A stretch of DNA of 64,000 nt from Candidatus Peregrinibacteria bacterium RIFOXYA2_FULL_41_18 (GCA_001788795.1 MFXH01000003.1:1-64000); one strand, 5' to 3'; positions 9,361 through 18,892 are shown, counted from the first letter of the stretch. Translations and numbers: made by a program. Notes: generated by a model from the letters alone, not told the origin.

Positions 9361-10017
9361 ATGGAAAACATCTCAAAGAAAGTTGCGACTGCTCTTCTCG
9401 ACATCGGTGCGGTGAAAGTTAGGATCAATCCTCCGTTTACATGGGTTTCTGGAATCAAGTCGCCAGTTTATTGCGATAACAGAATGATGATTTCTCATGT
9501 TGCCGGACGTGAAACTGTAGTTCAGGCTTTTAAAGAAATTCTTGCCGATAAAATTGCGAAAGGTGAGATGAAAGAACCGGATTATATCGGTGGAACGGCT
9601 ACGGCTGCGATTCCGTGGGCGGCATTTTTGGCTTATGAGCTTAAGAAACCGATGATTTATATCAGGCCCGAACCGAAGGCGCATGGTGCAGGAAAACAGA
9701 TTGAAGGTGATCTCAAAGAGGGGAGTTCCGTTCTGATTGTTGAGGATTTGATTTCGACAGGCGGAAGTAGCGTGAAGGTTGCAGAGGTTGTTAGAAAAGA
9801 GGGTAAGTGCGAGGTTACTGATATTTTTGCGATTGTAAGTTGGGAGATGCCGAAGGCTGTTGCTGCTTTTAAGGAAGGGAATGTGAATTTAACTAATCTT
9901 ACCGGATTTACGGACTTGATCGGATTTGCCGCAGAGAGGGGAGATATTCCTGCTGATAAGGTTGAGATTATCAATAAATTCAAAGAAAATCCTGCGGTTT
10001 GGGGGGATGGGTTGTAG
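9361..10017 (+). CDS. pyrE: Orotate phosphoribosyltransferase
   Basis: VLIVEDLISTGGSSVKVAEVVR PRPP motif; pyr cluster context. Confidence 0.94.
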   Translation: MENISKKVATALLDIGAVKVRINPPFTWVSGIKSPVYCDNRMMISHVAGRETVVQAFKEILADKIAKGEMKEPDYIGGTATAAIPWAAFLAYELKKPMIYIRPEPKAHGAGKQIEGDLKEGSSVLIVEDLISTGGSSVKVAEVVRKEGKCEVTDIFAIVSWEMPKAVAAFKEGNVNLTNLTGFTDLIGFAAERGDIPADKVEIINKFKENPAVWGDGL

Positions 10018-10046
10018 GTCGTAAGTCATAAGTCGTAAGTCATATG
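10015..10046 (+). repeat. Heptamer tract from pyrE stop codon to next start codon
   Basis: TAGGTCG TAAGTCA TAAGTCG TAAGTCA TATG. Confidence 0.9.
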
Positions 10047-10214
10047 AAAAAGATTTATTACGTTGTCGGTGTTGTGATTTTGGTTAGTTTAATGGGTTTG
10101 ATGTTTTATATTTTTGCGAATAACGATATTTCAAATTCCAAACCTCTTTCAGGTGAAAGTTTTGATCAGGATGCATCTAAGATAAATGCTCCTGTGGATG
10201 ATTTTACAAATTAA
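10044..10214 (+). CDS. Small single-pass membrane protein (56 aa), unknown function
   Basis: MKKIYYVVGVVILVSLMGLMFYIFANNDISNSKPLSGESFDQDASKINAPVDDFTN; absent from ORF track; between pyrE and pyrF. Confidence 0.6.
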   Translation: MKKIYYVVGVVILVSLMGLMFYIFANNDISNSKPLSGESFDQDASKINAPVDDFTN

Positions 10215-10224
10215 TTAAAACAAT

Positions 10225-11187
10225 ATGAATTTCGCTGATAAACTTATTGCTGCTGTGCAGAAAAAAGGTAATCCGATTTGTGTCGGTCTTGATCCTAGGC
10301 TTGAACAGATTCCGGCAAGCATTGTTAAGAAAATTACAGATAAGAAAGGGATGACGAAAGAGGCTGCGGCTGAATGTTTTCTTGAATTCAATAAAGGGAT
10401 AATCGATGCAGTTTCCGATATTGTTCCTGTCGTTAAGCCGCAGATTGCGTTTTACGAGCAGTATGGTTTTCAAGGGGTTTGGGCTTTTGAAGAGACTTGT
10501 AAATATGCGCAATCGAAAGGGTTGATCGTTATTGCTGATGCAAAGAGGAATGATATAGGTTCAACTGCCGAAGGCTATTCACGAGCATTTTTGGGCGATG
10601 TAGAGATGTTCGGCACCAAGGCGAAGGGGTTGGATGCGGATGCGCTGACTGTAACGCCTTATCTTGGATACGATGGGGTTAAGCCGTTTATTGAAGATTG
10701 TAAGAAGTTTGGGAAGGGTATTTTTGTTCTTGTTAAGACTTCCAATAGGTCTTCAGGTGAGTTGCAGGATCAGGATATTTTTGGCGAAAAAGTTTCAAAA
10801 GAGTTTGCTCAAGATGAGCATATGAGAGTTTATGAATTAATGGCGCATTACGTCGAATCATGGGGGGCTGATGAGGTGGGCGAGAGTGGCTATTCGAGCG
10901 TTGGGGCTGTTGTTGGAGCGACTTATCCGGCTCAAGCGGAGGTTCTTCGTAGGTTGATGCCACAGGCGATTTTCTTGGTTCCCGGATATGGTGCGCAGGG
11001 TGGGGGAGCCTCTGATGTTAAGCCATGTTTCAATAAAGACGGACTTGGAGCTGTTGTTAATTCCAGCAGGGGTATAATTTTTGCTTATGAAGACAAGGAG
11101 AAATACGGTCCCGATGGATATGCCGATGCGGCGAAAGAGGCTTGTTTAGATATGAAGGAGGATTTAAAAGAGGCTGGAATTTGTTAG
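10225..11187 (+). CDS. pyrF: Orotidine 5'-phosphate decarboxylase (type 2-like)
   Basis: NPICVGLDPRLEQIP, VIADAKRNDIGSTAEGYSRAF, LVPGYGAQGG. Confidence 0.93.
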   Translation: MNFADKLIAAVQKKGNPICVGLDPRLEQIPASIVKKITDKKGMTKEAAAECFLEFNKGIIDAVSDIVPVVKPQIAFYEQYGFQGVWAFEETCKYAQSKGLIVIADAKRNDIGSTAEGYSRAFLGDVEMFGTKAKGLDADALTVTPYLGYDGVKPFIEDCKKFGKGIFVLVKTSNRSSGELQDQDIFGEKVSKEFAQDEHMRVYELMAHYVESWGADEVGESGYSSVGAVVGATYPAQAEVLRRLMPQAIFLVPGYGAQGGGASDVKPCFNKDGLGAVVNSSRGIIFAYEDKEKYGPDGYADAAKEACLDMKEDLKEAGIC

Positions 11188-11250
11188 TATTGATTTTGCT
11201 GTCGATTGGGTCTATTGTTTTGGCTTGAGCAAGCCTCTTAATTATATATT

Positions 11251-11697
11251 ATGAATGCTCGTGTCGAGTCAGGAATGAATGTTCTTATTGGAATTGAAGA
11301 TGAAGATCTTGGCGAAGTCGTTGTGGAATTTCTTGAGCAATGGGAAGAAAGTGATTGTTTTAATATTCATACAGTATCCGGCTCTTTGGCCGGTTTGGCT
11401 GAGCTTGGTGGTGTGCATGGCGATCCTTTTCGTCCAGAATTGCTTATTTATGACTATGAACTGTATGCTTTTTGCAAAAATCGTACGGTTGAGGCTGTTT
11501 CAACCAATGTTGCCGGACGTATTGCCATGATTGTTATTGCTTATGGTGATGTTGAAAAAAGGTTGCCGATTCACGGCTATGATTCAAATAAAATGTTGAT
11601 TGAATTTGTCGATGCTCCGTTTTCGTTCCCGGGAGAATTCAAAAGTGCAATTATGCGATGTTTGAATTTTATAGGACGCGTTGCCGTTAATGATTAG
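11251..11697 (+). CDS. Hypothetical protein; weak resemblance to response-regulator receiver fold
   Basis: ELLIYDYEL and C-terminal DAPFSFPGEFKSAI suggest a degenerate receiver; no firm family. Confidence 0.6.
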   Translation: MNARVESGMNVLIGIEDEDLGEVVVEFLEQWEESDCFNIHTVSGSLAGLAELGGVHGDPFRPELLIYDYELYAFCKNRTVEAVSTNVAGRIAMIVIAYGDVEKRLPIHGYDSNKMLIEFVDAPFSFPGEFKSAIMRCLNFIGRVAVND

Positions 11698-12290
11698 GCT
11701 ACGTCAGGACTATGAGTGATTGTAACGCCGAATACATCTCTTATCATTCCTTCTGTTACTTCTGACATTTCATGTGTTCTGATTTGCGGTTTAGCAAGTG
11801 CTGAAACTGGTAGTTCTAAGATTTTTGCCAGTATTTTTATAATTCTTTTCACTTGGTCTTCTCCAATTATTACTTCCGCCTTATAAATACAGGCGTCTAT
11901 GGCTTCTGCAAGCGTACGTGGTTCATAGTTGGTTTCTACAGATGCTATTAATGGTGTAAGTATTCGCTTGGCAAGTTCAGTTTCGCCTTCTTCCAATTCG
12001 TAAATTTCTCCTGCCAAAAGCATTGCCGATCTGAGTATTCGCGCTTCCGAGTCGGGGTCGTCTTCGACATATGCAGTTGTTTCTGCTCTGTTTGCGAAAT
12101 AATTATACCTCCCGTTGATTTGGCTAAGCGGTTGGTTTCTTGCGATTACTAGCGCCAGTATTTCTCTTGGGCTATCGACTATTTGAGGTGTTGTTGGTTG
12201 GCGCGATTTCCTGAATGCATCAAGGTCTATGATTTCTGCTCCATCTTCATCTTCATCATGGTCTGATTCGGTATCATTTGGCGTATTCAT
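11694..12290 (-). CDS. Hypothetical protein, 198 aa, acidic N-terminus
   Basis: Intact ORF; family not recognised; adjacent to the 12292 ORF. Confidence 0.6.
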   Translation of the reverse strand: MNTPNDTESDHDEDEDGAEIIDLDAFRKSRQPTTPQIVDSPREILALVIARNQPLSQINGRYNYFANRAETTAYVEDDPDSEARILRSAMLLAGEIYELEEGETELAKRILTPLIASVETNYEPRTLAEAIDACIYKAEVIIGEDQVKRIIKILAKILELPVSALAKPQIRTHEMSEVTEGMIRDVFGVTITHSPDVA

Positions 12291-12291
12291 T

Positions 12292-12990
12292 TTAAATGAG
12301 TTTTTCGGTTATTTTATCGCAGGCATCTTTTTTCAATTGGCTTGCCGGTAATGCTTGAGGGATCGGAAGTCCAATAGCTGCTTCTATTGCGCGCGGAGTG
12401 CAGCCAAGTAATTGGCTAAGTACTATTCTTTGTTCTTGGGTTGTCGTGTTGGTAATGTCTGATTGAGGATTTAATATGTCCGATTCAATTATTTCCCTTT
12501 GGGTTTGAGCTCTTGAGGCTACAAGAAAACAAGCGATCCCGAATCTTATTACTGCATTTTGGTTTCCAGTGTTTTCAGGTTTTGGTAGCGAGCTGCTTGC
12601 TGCGACGAGTTGTTCTATTGATACTGATTGTGTTTCGGCTTCCGATTTTTGTGATTTTTTACCAGCTTCATTCATTGATTCCAGAACTTTTAGAAATCTT
12701 CCTATTCTATGTAGTGAATGACCAGCCGGTTCCATTATTTTTTCTAGAGCTGCTCTGAGCGGTTCACCTTCTTTACCGAGTCTGAATTTTGGTAATTCGG
12801 ATAGCTTCCGTCTCATTTCGTCTATGACAACCGTTCTTCCATCTTGTCCGATATCCATTAGATGTTGAGTTTCTTCTACTGTTAAGAACGTTAAATCGCC
12901 TTTTTGCAGTTTTCCAGCGGTTTTTTCCACAAGAGTTTGTTCTATCGAGACCAGCCCTGGACACGGTAGAGACATATCAGGTTTACCCAT
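12292..12990 (-). CDS. Hypothetical protein, 232 aa
   Basis: Intact ORF; family not recognised. Confidence 0.6.
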   Translation of the reverse strand: MGKPDMSLPCPGLVSIEQTLVEKTAGKLQKGDLTFLTVEETQHLMDIGQDGRTVVIDEMRRKLSELPKFRLGKEGEPLRAALEKIMEPAGHSLHRIGRFLKVLESMNEAGKKSQKSEAETQSVSIEQLVAASSSLPKPENTGNQNAVIRFGIACFLVASRAQTQREIIESDILNPQSDITNTTTQEQRIVLSQLLGCTPRAIEAAIGLPIPQALPASQLKKDACDKITEKLI

Positions 12991-13008
12991 AGTTGTTGTT
13001 TAAGCGAC

Positions 13009-13803
13009 TTATTCTAGAGCTTTTTGCGCTTTTGTCAACCGCTGAAGCAGTTTTCGCCAGTCTTCTACCGTTAATCTTTCCGCTCTGATGTTTTCGTCCA
13101 GTCCCAATTCTTGAAAAATTCTGTTCAAATCCTCTTTTTTTACATTCGCCAGTTGAGTGAGATTGCTGATTAGTTTTTTTCTTTTGTGTGAAAAGCCGAC
13201 GTTAATTATTGTGAAAAGTTTCTTAATTTCTTCAGGCTCTATAATCTGTTTGTCGACAGTGATTTTTATAATTGCCGAATCAACCTTCGGTGCCGGTGTG
13301 AAATGCGAGGCTGGGACTGTAGCGATTATTTCAGGATGACCGAAAAGATGAACTTGTATCGCGAGGACACTTAAACTCCCATCTTTTGCGCAGATTTTTT
13401 CTGCCACCTCTTTCTGTACCAATAAAACGATTAGAGTCGGTCGTGATTCCGGTCGTTGTTCTCGGAGAAAATGGTTGATGATGGGGGAGGTGATGTAGTA
13501 GGGGATATTGGCAACCAGTTTATAAGGCGTTTTTGGAGGTGTGAATTCCAGCGCGTTTTGATTTATTAATTTGAAATTTTGATCCTGAAGAAATTTGCAT
13601 TTTAGTTCCGGAATTAAATCTGCATCGAGTTCGATTGCAGTTACGCTTCCGGCGTTTTTGACTAATTCTTCTGTTAAGACGCCATGGCCTGGGCCGATTT
13701 CGATGACTTGATCGTTCTTATTTAAATCTGCCGCAGAGATAATACTTGCGAGAGTTTCCTGATTATTTAAGAAATTTTGACCTAATGATTTTTTAGCTTG
13801 CAT
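13009..13803 (-). CDS. rsmA: 16S rRNA (adenine1518/1519-N6)-dimethyltransferase
   Basis: KSLGQNFLNN, VIEIGPGHGVLTEEL, VANIPYYITSPI. Confidence 0.95.
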   Translation of the reverse strand: MQAKKSLGQNFLNNQETLASIISAADLNKNDQVIEIGPGHGVLTEELVKNAGSVTAIELDADLIPELKCKFLQDQNFKLINQNALEFTPPKTPYKLVANIPYYITSPIINHFLREQRPESRPTLIVLLVQKEVAEKICAKDGSLSVLAIQVHLFGHPEIIATVPASHFTPAPKVDSAIIKITVDKQIIEPEEIKKLFTIINVGFSHKRKKLISNLTQLANVKKEDLNRIFQELGLDENIRAERLTVEDWRKLLQRLTKAQKALE

Positions 13804-14032
13804 TGATTTTGATTAATTTTAACGGGTCTGATTTGCCGCTTATTATCGAGATCGTATTTTTTGGTACGTGGTAATGTTCGCTTAAGAATTTAACCAACTC
13901 CTTATTCGCTTTTCCTTTTTCCGGAGCTGCCGCAATGCGGATTTTGATTGTGCCGTCGGCAAGAGTTCCGGTCAATTCCGTTTTGGCGCTTTTAGGGGTG
14001 ACTTTTATTCTTAAATATATGGGTTCATTCAT
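13793..14032 (-). CDS. DUF167 (YggU-like) protein
   Basis: LRIKVTPKSAKTELTGTLADGTIKIRIAAAPEKGKANKELVKFLSEH. Confidence 0.85.
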   Translation of the reverse strand: MNEPIYLRIKVTPKSAKTELTGTLADGTIKIRIAAAPEKGKANKELVKFLSEHYHVPKNTISIISGKSDPLKLIKINAS

Positions 14033-16815
14033 GCCAACTTGCCTTTAAACAGTGCTTTTCTTAACTCCTCCAGTATGAAAATCGTGGATGATGCGGCAAT
14101 TATAGTTATCCATTCTTTTGCTGTCAGGTGGGTGGTTCCAAGTATTTCTTGGAGGTATGGTATTTCCGCCATGCAGAATGCGATCAATATGGATATTAAT
14201 ATAGCCCCCATCAGATGAGGATTTTTAAAAAAACCTATTTTGAATGCCGAATGGGAGAAGCTTCTTGAGTTTACGGCGCTCCACATTTGTATGAAGACAA
14301 GGAGTATGAATGCAGATGTTGCTGCTTTTAAATACGCTTCTTCGTTCCCCTCAGTGTAGTTGTATTGTTTTAAAACGAAATAAAAATATCCTGTGACGAT
14401 TGATCCTATGAATATTCCCAGATATGCAAAATGGAAGATAAAGCTTTTTTTCAATATCCTCTCTTTTGGATTTCTTGGAGGTTTCTCCATTATATCGGGT
14501 TCTCCCGTCTCAACTCCCAGAGCTATTGCAGGAAGTACGTCGGTACCCAAGTCCACGCACAGTATTAATACAGCAGTCAGCGGTGCCGGAAGTCCAAGTA
14601 TTATTGATGCAAAAATAGTTATGAGCTCTCCTATGTTGCAGGAAAAGGTATAGAACACGAATTTTCTTAGATTTTGGTAGATTTTCCTTCCTTCTTCTAT
14701 TGCCGTTACTATTGTCCCGTAGCTATCATCTGCGAGTACCATGTTGCTCGCTTCGCGACTGACGTCCGTGCCCGCTATGCCCATTGCGATCCCTATATCG
14801 GCGCGTTTAAGCGCCGGTGCGTCATTTACTCCGTCTCCTGTCATTGCAACGATCTCTCCGTTCTTCTTGAGTGCGGAAATTATTTTCAGTTTATGTTCGG
14901 GGCTTACGCGCGAGAAAATAATTTCATCATTTGTTTTTATTACTTTCGATAGTCTTATCTCGGAAAAAGTTTCAAGTTCCGCTCCTGTTATTATGCGCGG
15001 ATTTTTTGACGAAACCATCCCGACCTGTCTTGCGATTGCTTCCGCCGTAGGTCCGTAATCGCCTGTGATTATATAAGTTTTTACTCCTGCTTTGTGGGTT
15101 AGTTCGACCGCTTGTGGTACTTCTTGGCGCGGAGGATCCATCATGCCCATTAATCCTATAAAGATCATATCTCCCTCCGTGTCTTTTTCTTCATATTTCT
15201 TCTCTTTTTTAATCGTTTTATATGCGAATCCGAGGACTCTCAATGCCGAATTAGCCATTCTGTCGTTATTTTCGCGAATCTCTTTTTCTAATTGTTTGGT
15301 TATTTCTACCAGATGATTATTTACGAGTGCGCGTGTGCATTTGCTCATTATTACATCTGGTGCTCCTTTTATCAGTACAATCGCTTCTTTTTCATATTTA
15401 CTTGAACATACGACAGCCATAGTTTTTTTCTCGGAAGAAAAAGGTACTTCAAGCATTCTTTTCCATTGAGAAAATGTTTTTATTGTTTCAAAGCCCATTT
15501 TCTCACTTGCCGTGAGCAGTGATCCTTCTGTTGGGTCGCCGATTATTTTCCATTTGTCTTTTTCCTGTACCAGTTTTGAGTTGTTGCAAAGCGTTGCCGC
15601 TTGGCTTAGGAATTTTAACGAAGTGTGTAGTTCCAGATTTTTTTCCGATAATGAGTTTAAGTTATGATCTTCAAACTCATCATTCGGATCGTCCGGTTCC
15701 GGTGAGAGTGAAATTTTTACGTTTGTTCCTGTGATATGAAGAGCTCCACGTGGTTCATATCCTACTCCTGTTACATCCATGTTATATCCCGGTATGAAGA
15801 TGTTCTTAACTGTCATTTCGTTTTTCGTAATTGTTCCGGTTTTATCAGTGCAGATTACGGTTGTTGATCCAAGAGTTTCCACAGACGATAATTGTTTCAT
15901 TATTGCGTTTTTTTTCGCCAATCTTTGCACACCGAGAGCGAGTGCTATTGTTATTGTTGCAGGTAATCCTTCCGGTACAGCCGCTACGGCGACCGATGTC
16001 GCAAAGAGTATTGTTTCCGCGAAAGATGTTCCTTGAATGAAATATCCTACGCCAAACAATATTATCGATATGACCAGTGTTATTTTTCCCGCGAATACGC
16101 CAAGCTTGAAAAGTTCTTTTTGCAACGGGCTTAAATCTTTTTTCGTACTTGTTGTTAAATGAGCTATTTGGCCGAACATGGTTTCCATGCCTGTTTTTAT
16201 TACCACCGCTCTTCCGTTGCCTTTTATGACCGAGGTCCCCATGAAGATCGTATTTTCTCTTTCGTCCAGATTGAGCTGTTTCTTCTCTATTATTTCACTG
16301 GTTTTCTTAACGGGATGAAATTCGCCGGTTAGAGTTGATTCATCCATTTCCAAATTGTTTGTTTCGATCAACCTTGCGTCAGCGCTTACTTGATCACCTT
16401 CTTCTATCAGTAAAATATCCCCCGGTACCAAATCGCGAGCATCTATTATCTTTTCGTTTCCGTCTCTTATGACTTTTGCATGCGGTTGTACCATTCTTTT
16501 CAGTGCTTCTATTGCTTTCTCCGCTTTGAATTTCTGAATAAAACCTATCAATGCATTTAGCACTACGATCCCCAATATTACAGACATATCCACCATTTTT
16601 CCTCCGAGTCCCGCCAAGACGGCTGCAGCTATAAGAATTAGGATCATTAGATCTTTGAATTCGCCGAAGAACTGGATTATGAGCGGAACTTTTCTTTTTC
16701 CTTTTATTTCATTAGATCCATATTTTTTCTGCAATTCTTTTATTTGGGAGGACGATAGTCCTTTTATGCCTGTTGAGAATGTTTTGAAGATTTGGTTTTT
16801 GTCTTTTGTGTGCAT
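14029..16815 (-). CDS. P-type cation-transporting ATPase (type II, Ca2+-like)
   Basis: ICTDKTGTITKNEMTV, AVPEGLPATITIALALGVQRLAKKNAI, MTGDGVNDAPALKRADIGIAMG. Confidence 0.93.
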   Translation of the reverse strand: MHTKDKNQIFKTFSTGIKGLSSSQIKELQKKYGSNEIKGKRKVPLIIQFFGEFKDLMILILIAAAVLAGLGGKMVDMSVILGIVVLNALIGFIQKFKAEKAIEALKRMVQPHAKVIRDGNEKIIDARDLVPGDILLIEEGDQVSADARLIETNNLEMDESTLTGEFHPVKKTSEIIEKKQLNLDERENTIFMGTSVIKGNGRAVVIKTGMETMFGQIAHLTTSTKKDLSPLQKELFKLGVFAGKITLVISIILFGVGYFIQGTSFAETILFATSVAVAAVPEGLPATITIALALGVQRLAKKNAIMKQLSSVETLGSTTVICTDKTGTITKNEMTVKNIFIPGYNMDVTGVGYEPRGALHITGTNVKISLSPEPDDPNDEFEDHNLNSLSEKNLELHTSLKFLSQAATLCNNSKLVQEKDKWKIIGDPTEGSLLTASEKMGFETIKTFSQWKRMLEVPFSSEKKTMAVVCSSKYEKEAIVLIKGAPDVIMSKCTRALVNNHLVEITKQLEKEIRENNDRMANSALRVLGFAYKTIKKEKKYEEKDTEGDMIFIGLMGMMDPPRQEVPQAVELTHKAGVKTYIITGDYGPTAEAIARQVGMVSSKNPRIITGAELETFSEIRLSKVIKTNDEIIFSRVSPEHKLKIISALKKNGEIVAMTGDGVNDAPALKRADIGIAMGIAGTDVSREASNMVLADDSYGTIVTAIEEGRKIYQNLRKFVFYTFSCNIGELITIFASIILGLPAPLTAVLILCVDLGTDVLPAIALGVETGEPDIMEKPPRNPKERILKKSFIFHFAYLGIFIGSIVTGYFYFVLKQYNYTEGNEEAYLKAATSAFILLVFIQMWSAVNSRSFSHSAFKIGFFKNPHLMGAILISILIAFCMAEIPYLQEILGTTHLTAKEWITIIAASSTIFILEELRKALFKGKLA

Positions 16816-16816
16816 G

Positions 16817-16845
16817 GTAGGGGACTAGGGAGTTAGGGCTTTAGG
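16817..16845 (+). repeat. Heptamer tract filling the trmD/ATPase spacer
   Basis: GGGACTA GGGAGTT AGGGCTT TAGG. Confidence 0.7.
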
Positions 16846-17494
16846 AAGATAAATGAGATTGGCGCCATTCTTCTATTTTTGCGTGATTTCCGCTTAGGAG
16901 TACTTTTGGAACACTCATTTTTTTGAAAACTTCCGGACGCGTATAGTGCGGATACTCTTTTTTTCCGTTAAGTTTTTTTGTAAAAGAGTCTTCAAGTGCC
17001 GAAGTGTCGTCGTGTAATACTCCCGGCAATTGTCTGGTTACAGCATCTATCAGAATCATTGCAGGCAATTCTCCTCCCGTAAGTACGTAATCTCCTATTG
17101 AGATTTCCTCGTCTATTATCGTGTCTCTTATGCGTTGGTCTATTCCCTCGTATCTTCCGCACAGAAGTATCATATTCTTTAGTTTTGCGAGCTTAAGCAC
17201 CTTTGAATGGGTTAGAGTGGCTCCATGAGGTGTTAAGAAGATTACAGGGCCTTTATTTTTCTTTTTTACAGCCTTTACTGCATCAAAAATCGGCTGGCAT
17301 GCCATAACCATGCCCGCACCGCCTCCATAAGGCGTATCGTCAACCTTTTTATGTTTATCTTTTGAGTACTTGCGAATATCGTGTGCTTTGACGGTTATAA
17401 GTTTTTTATCTATAGCTCGTCCAATTATAGAATGCTCGAAATAAGGGTTTCCATCTATGAACTGAGGGAAGATTGTTAGTATGTCGAAGCGCAT
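16841..17494 (-). CDS. trmD: tRNA (guanine37-N1)-methyltransferase
   Basis: MRFDILTIFPQ, DDTPYGGGAGMVM, EEISIGDYVLTGGELPA. Confidence 0.95.
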   Translation of the reverse strand: MRFDILTIFPQFIDGNPYFEHSIIGRAIDKKLITVKAHDIRKYSKDKHKKVDDTPYGGGAGMVMACQPIFDAVKAVKKKNKGPVIFLTPHGATLTHSKVLKLAKLKNMILLCGRYEGIDQRIRDTIIDEEISIGDYVLTGGELPAMILIDAVTRQLPGVLHDDTSALEDSFTKKLNGKKEYPHYTRPEVFKKMSVPKVLLSGNHAKIEEWRQSHLSS

Positions 17495-17501
17495 GGTGGA
17501 G

Positions 17502-17533
17502 GAATACAGAATATCGAATAGCGAATACCGAGT
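17502..17533 (+). repeat. Heptamer tract (GAATNNC family) upstream of trmD
   Basis: GAATACA GAATATC GAATAGC GAATACC GAG. Confidence 0.85.
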
Positions 17534-17573
17534 GCTATATTAACAAAATAGCGAAGAGTCTTCCATCTGCTTT

Positions 17574-17593
17574 CTGTAATTCTGTAACTCTGT
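17574..17593 (-). repeat. Octamer tract adjoining rpsI stop, opposite orientation
   Basis: plus strand CTGTAATT CTGTAACT CTGT. Confidence 0.7.
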
Positions 17594-18013
17594 TTATCTT
17601 TTCGACCACTGTGGTGCTCTTCTTGCTCTTCTGAGACCAAACTTCTTTCTTTCTTTGATTCTTGCGTCTCTTGTGATTAAGCCAGCTTTCTTAAGTGTTA
17701 GGCGTATTTCTGCATCATATTCCAACAAAGCTTTTGATATGCCATGTCTAATCGCTTCAGCTTGTCCTTTTTGTCCGCCACCTTCTACTGTTACAGTTAC
17801 GTCAAAATCATTTTCTTTCTTTACCAACTTCAATGGGGTTTTGATAAGAGGTATCAAAGCGCTAACTTTTATATACTCTTTTACGTCTTTGCCATTAATA
17901 GTCATCTTGCCTGTTCCTTTTTGTAATTTCACTCTTGCGATAGCCCTCTTTCTTTTTCCACAAGAATAATGATATTTACCTGATGATTTTGTAGTTGATT
18001 TCTCTTTTGGCAT
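17594..18013 (-). CDS. rpsI: 30S ribosomal protein uS9
   Basis: GKRKRAIARVKL; C-term RRARRAPQWSKR. Confidence 0.96.
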   Translation of the reverse strand: MPKEKSTTKSSGKYHYSCGKRKRAIARVKLQKGTGKMTINGKDVKEYIKVSALIPLIKTPLKLVKKENDFDVTVTVEGGGQKGQAEAIRHGISKALLEYDAEIRLTLKKAGLITRDARIKERKKFGLRRARRAPQWSKR

Positions 18014-18032
18014 AAATTTATTAGAGTTGAAA

Positions 18033-18473
18033 TTACAAATTTATTTTTTCCGGAGTTTGAGCTGTCTGTTCATGTGTAGGACCAGCATAAACGTGCAGTT
18101 TTGACATTACATGCATTCTTAATCGTGTTCGCGGAATCATTCCAAGTACAGCTTCCGTAATTAATTTTGTCGGTTTTTCTGCAAGCATTTTCTTGGCAGA
18201 TGTAAGGGTATAGTGACCCATCCAGTCCGTGTGCTTGAAATAATTTTTATCTTCAAGTTTTTTACCTGTTAGTTTAATTTTGTCAGCGTTTATAACTACA
18301 ACATAGTCTCCACAGTCTAAATGAGGGGAGAATGTTGGCTTATTTTTTCCTCTTAGAATCACAGCTAATTTTGTAGCAATTTTACCAAGAGTTTTTCCTT
18401 CCGCGTCTACAAGATACCATTTTCTGGTCTTGTTCACTTCTTCGAGTTTTGGGGAGTATGTTTTTGATTTCAT
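18033..18473 (-). CDS. rplM: 50S ribosomal protein uL13
   Basis: WYLVDAEGKTLGKIATKLAVILRGKNKPTFSPHLDCGDYVVVINADK. Confidence 0.96.
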   Translation of the reverse strand: MKSKTYSPKLEEVNKTRKWYLVDAEGKTLGKIATKLAVILRGKNKPTFSPHLDCGDYVVVINADKIKLTGKKLEDKNYFKHTDWMGHYTLTSAKKMLAEKPTKLITEAVLGMIPRTRLRMHVMSKLHVYAGPTHEQTAQTPEKINL

Positions 18474-18475
18474 AA

Positions 18476-18829
18476 TTAAATTAATTCTATTATTACCATT
18501 GGAGCTGCGTCTCCGACTCTATCACCCATTTTTGTAATTCTGGTGAAGCCGGAGCTTTTGTTTTCATATTTTTTCACCAAAACTTCCATCAATTTTCTTG
18601 ATGCGATTTTATCTGTAAAATATCGGTTTGATTCTCTGATTGCATTCATTTTATTGTCTTTTTTCGCGTTGTTTATAAGTCTTTCTATATAACTCTTCAA
18701 CGCTTTTGCTTTTGCTTCAGTTGTTTTGATTTGTTCGTAAATTACTAACGATTGAGCTAAATTTCTAAGCAAACCGGCTCGTCGTCCCGCTCTTAGGCTT
18801 AACTTATTTTGTTTCTTTTGATGTCGCAT
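18476..18829 (-). CDS. rplQ: 50S ribosomal protein bL17
   Basis: MRHQKKQNKLSLRAGRRAGLLRNLAQSLV. Confidence 0.95.
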   Translation of the reverse strand: MRHQKKQNKLSLRAGRRAGLLRNLAQSLVIYEQIKTTEAKAKALKSYIERLINNAKKDNKMNAIRESNRYFTDKIASRKLMEVLVKKYENKSSGFTRITKMGDRVGDAAPMVIIELI

Positions 18830-18870
18830 GTTAGTTGGTAGCTAGTAATTTGTAGTTATAGTAGTTTGTG
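18830..18870 (+). repeat. Heptamer tract upstream of rplQ
   Basis: GGTAGCT AGTAATT TGTAGTT ATAGTAG TTTGTG. Confidence 0.65.
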
Positions 18871-18892
18871 AGAGGAGGGAAACTTATCTTAT

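Noticed and set aside
12292-12990. Toxin-antitoxin pair with 11694-12290
   Set aside because: Both proteins are larger than typical TA components and show no recognisable toxin or antitoxin motif; left as orphans.
14029-16815. P-type ATPase as accessory resistance island
   Set aside because: Ordinary type II cation pump within housekeeping context, no mobile signatures nearby.
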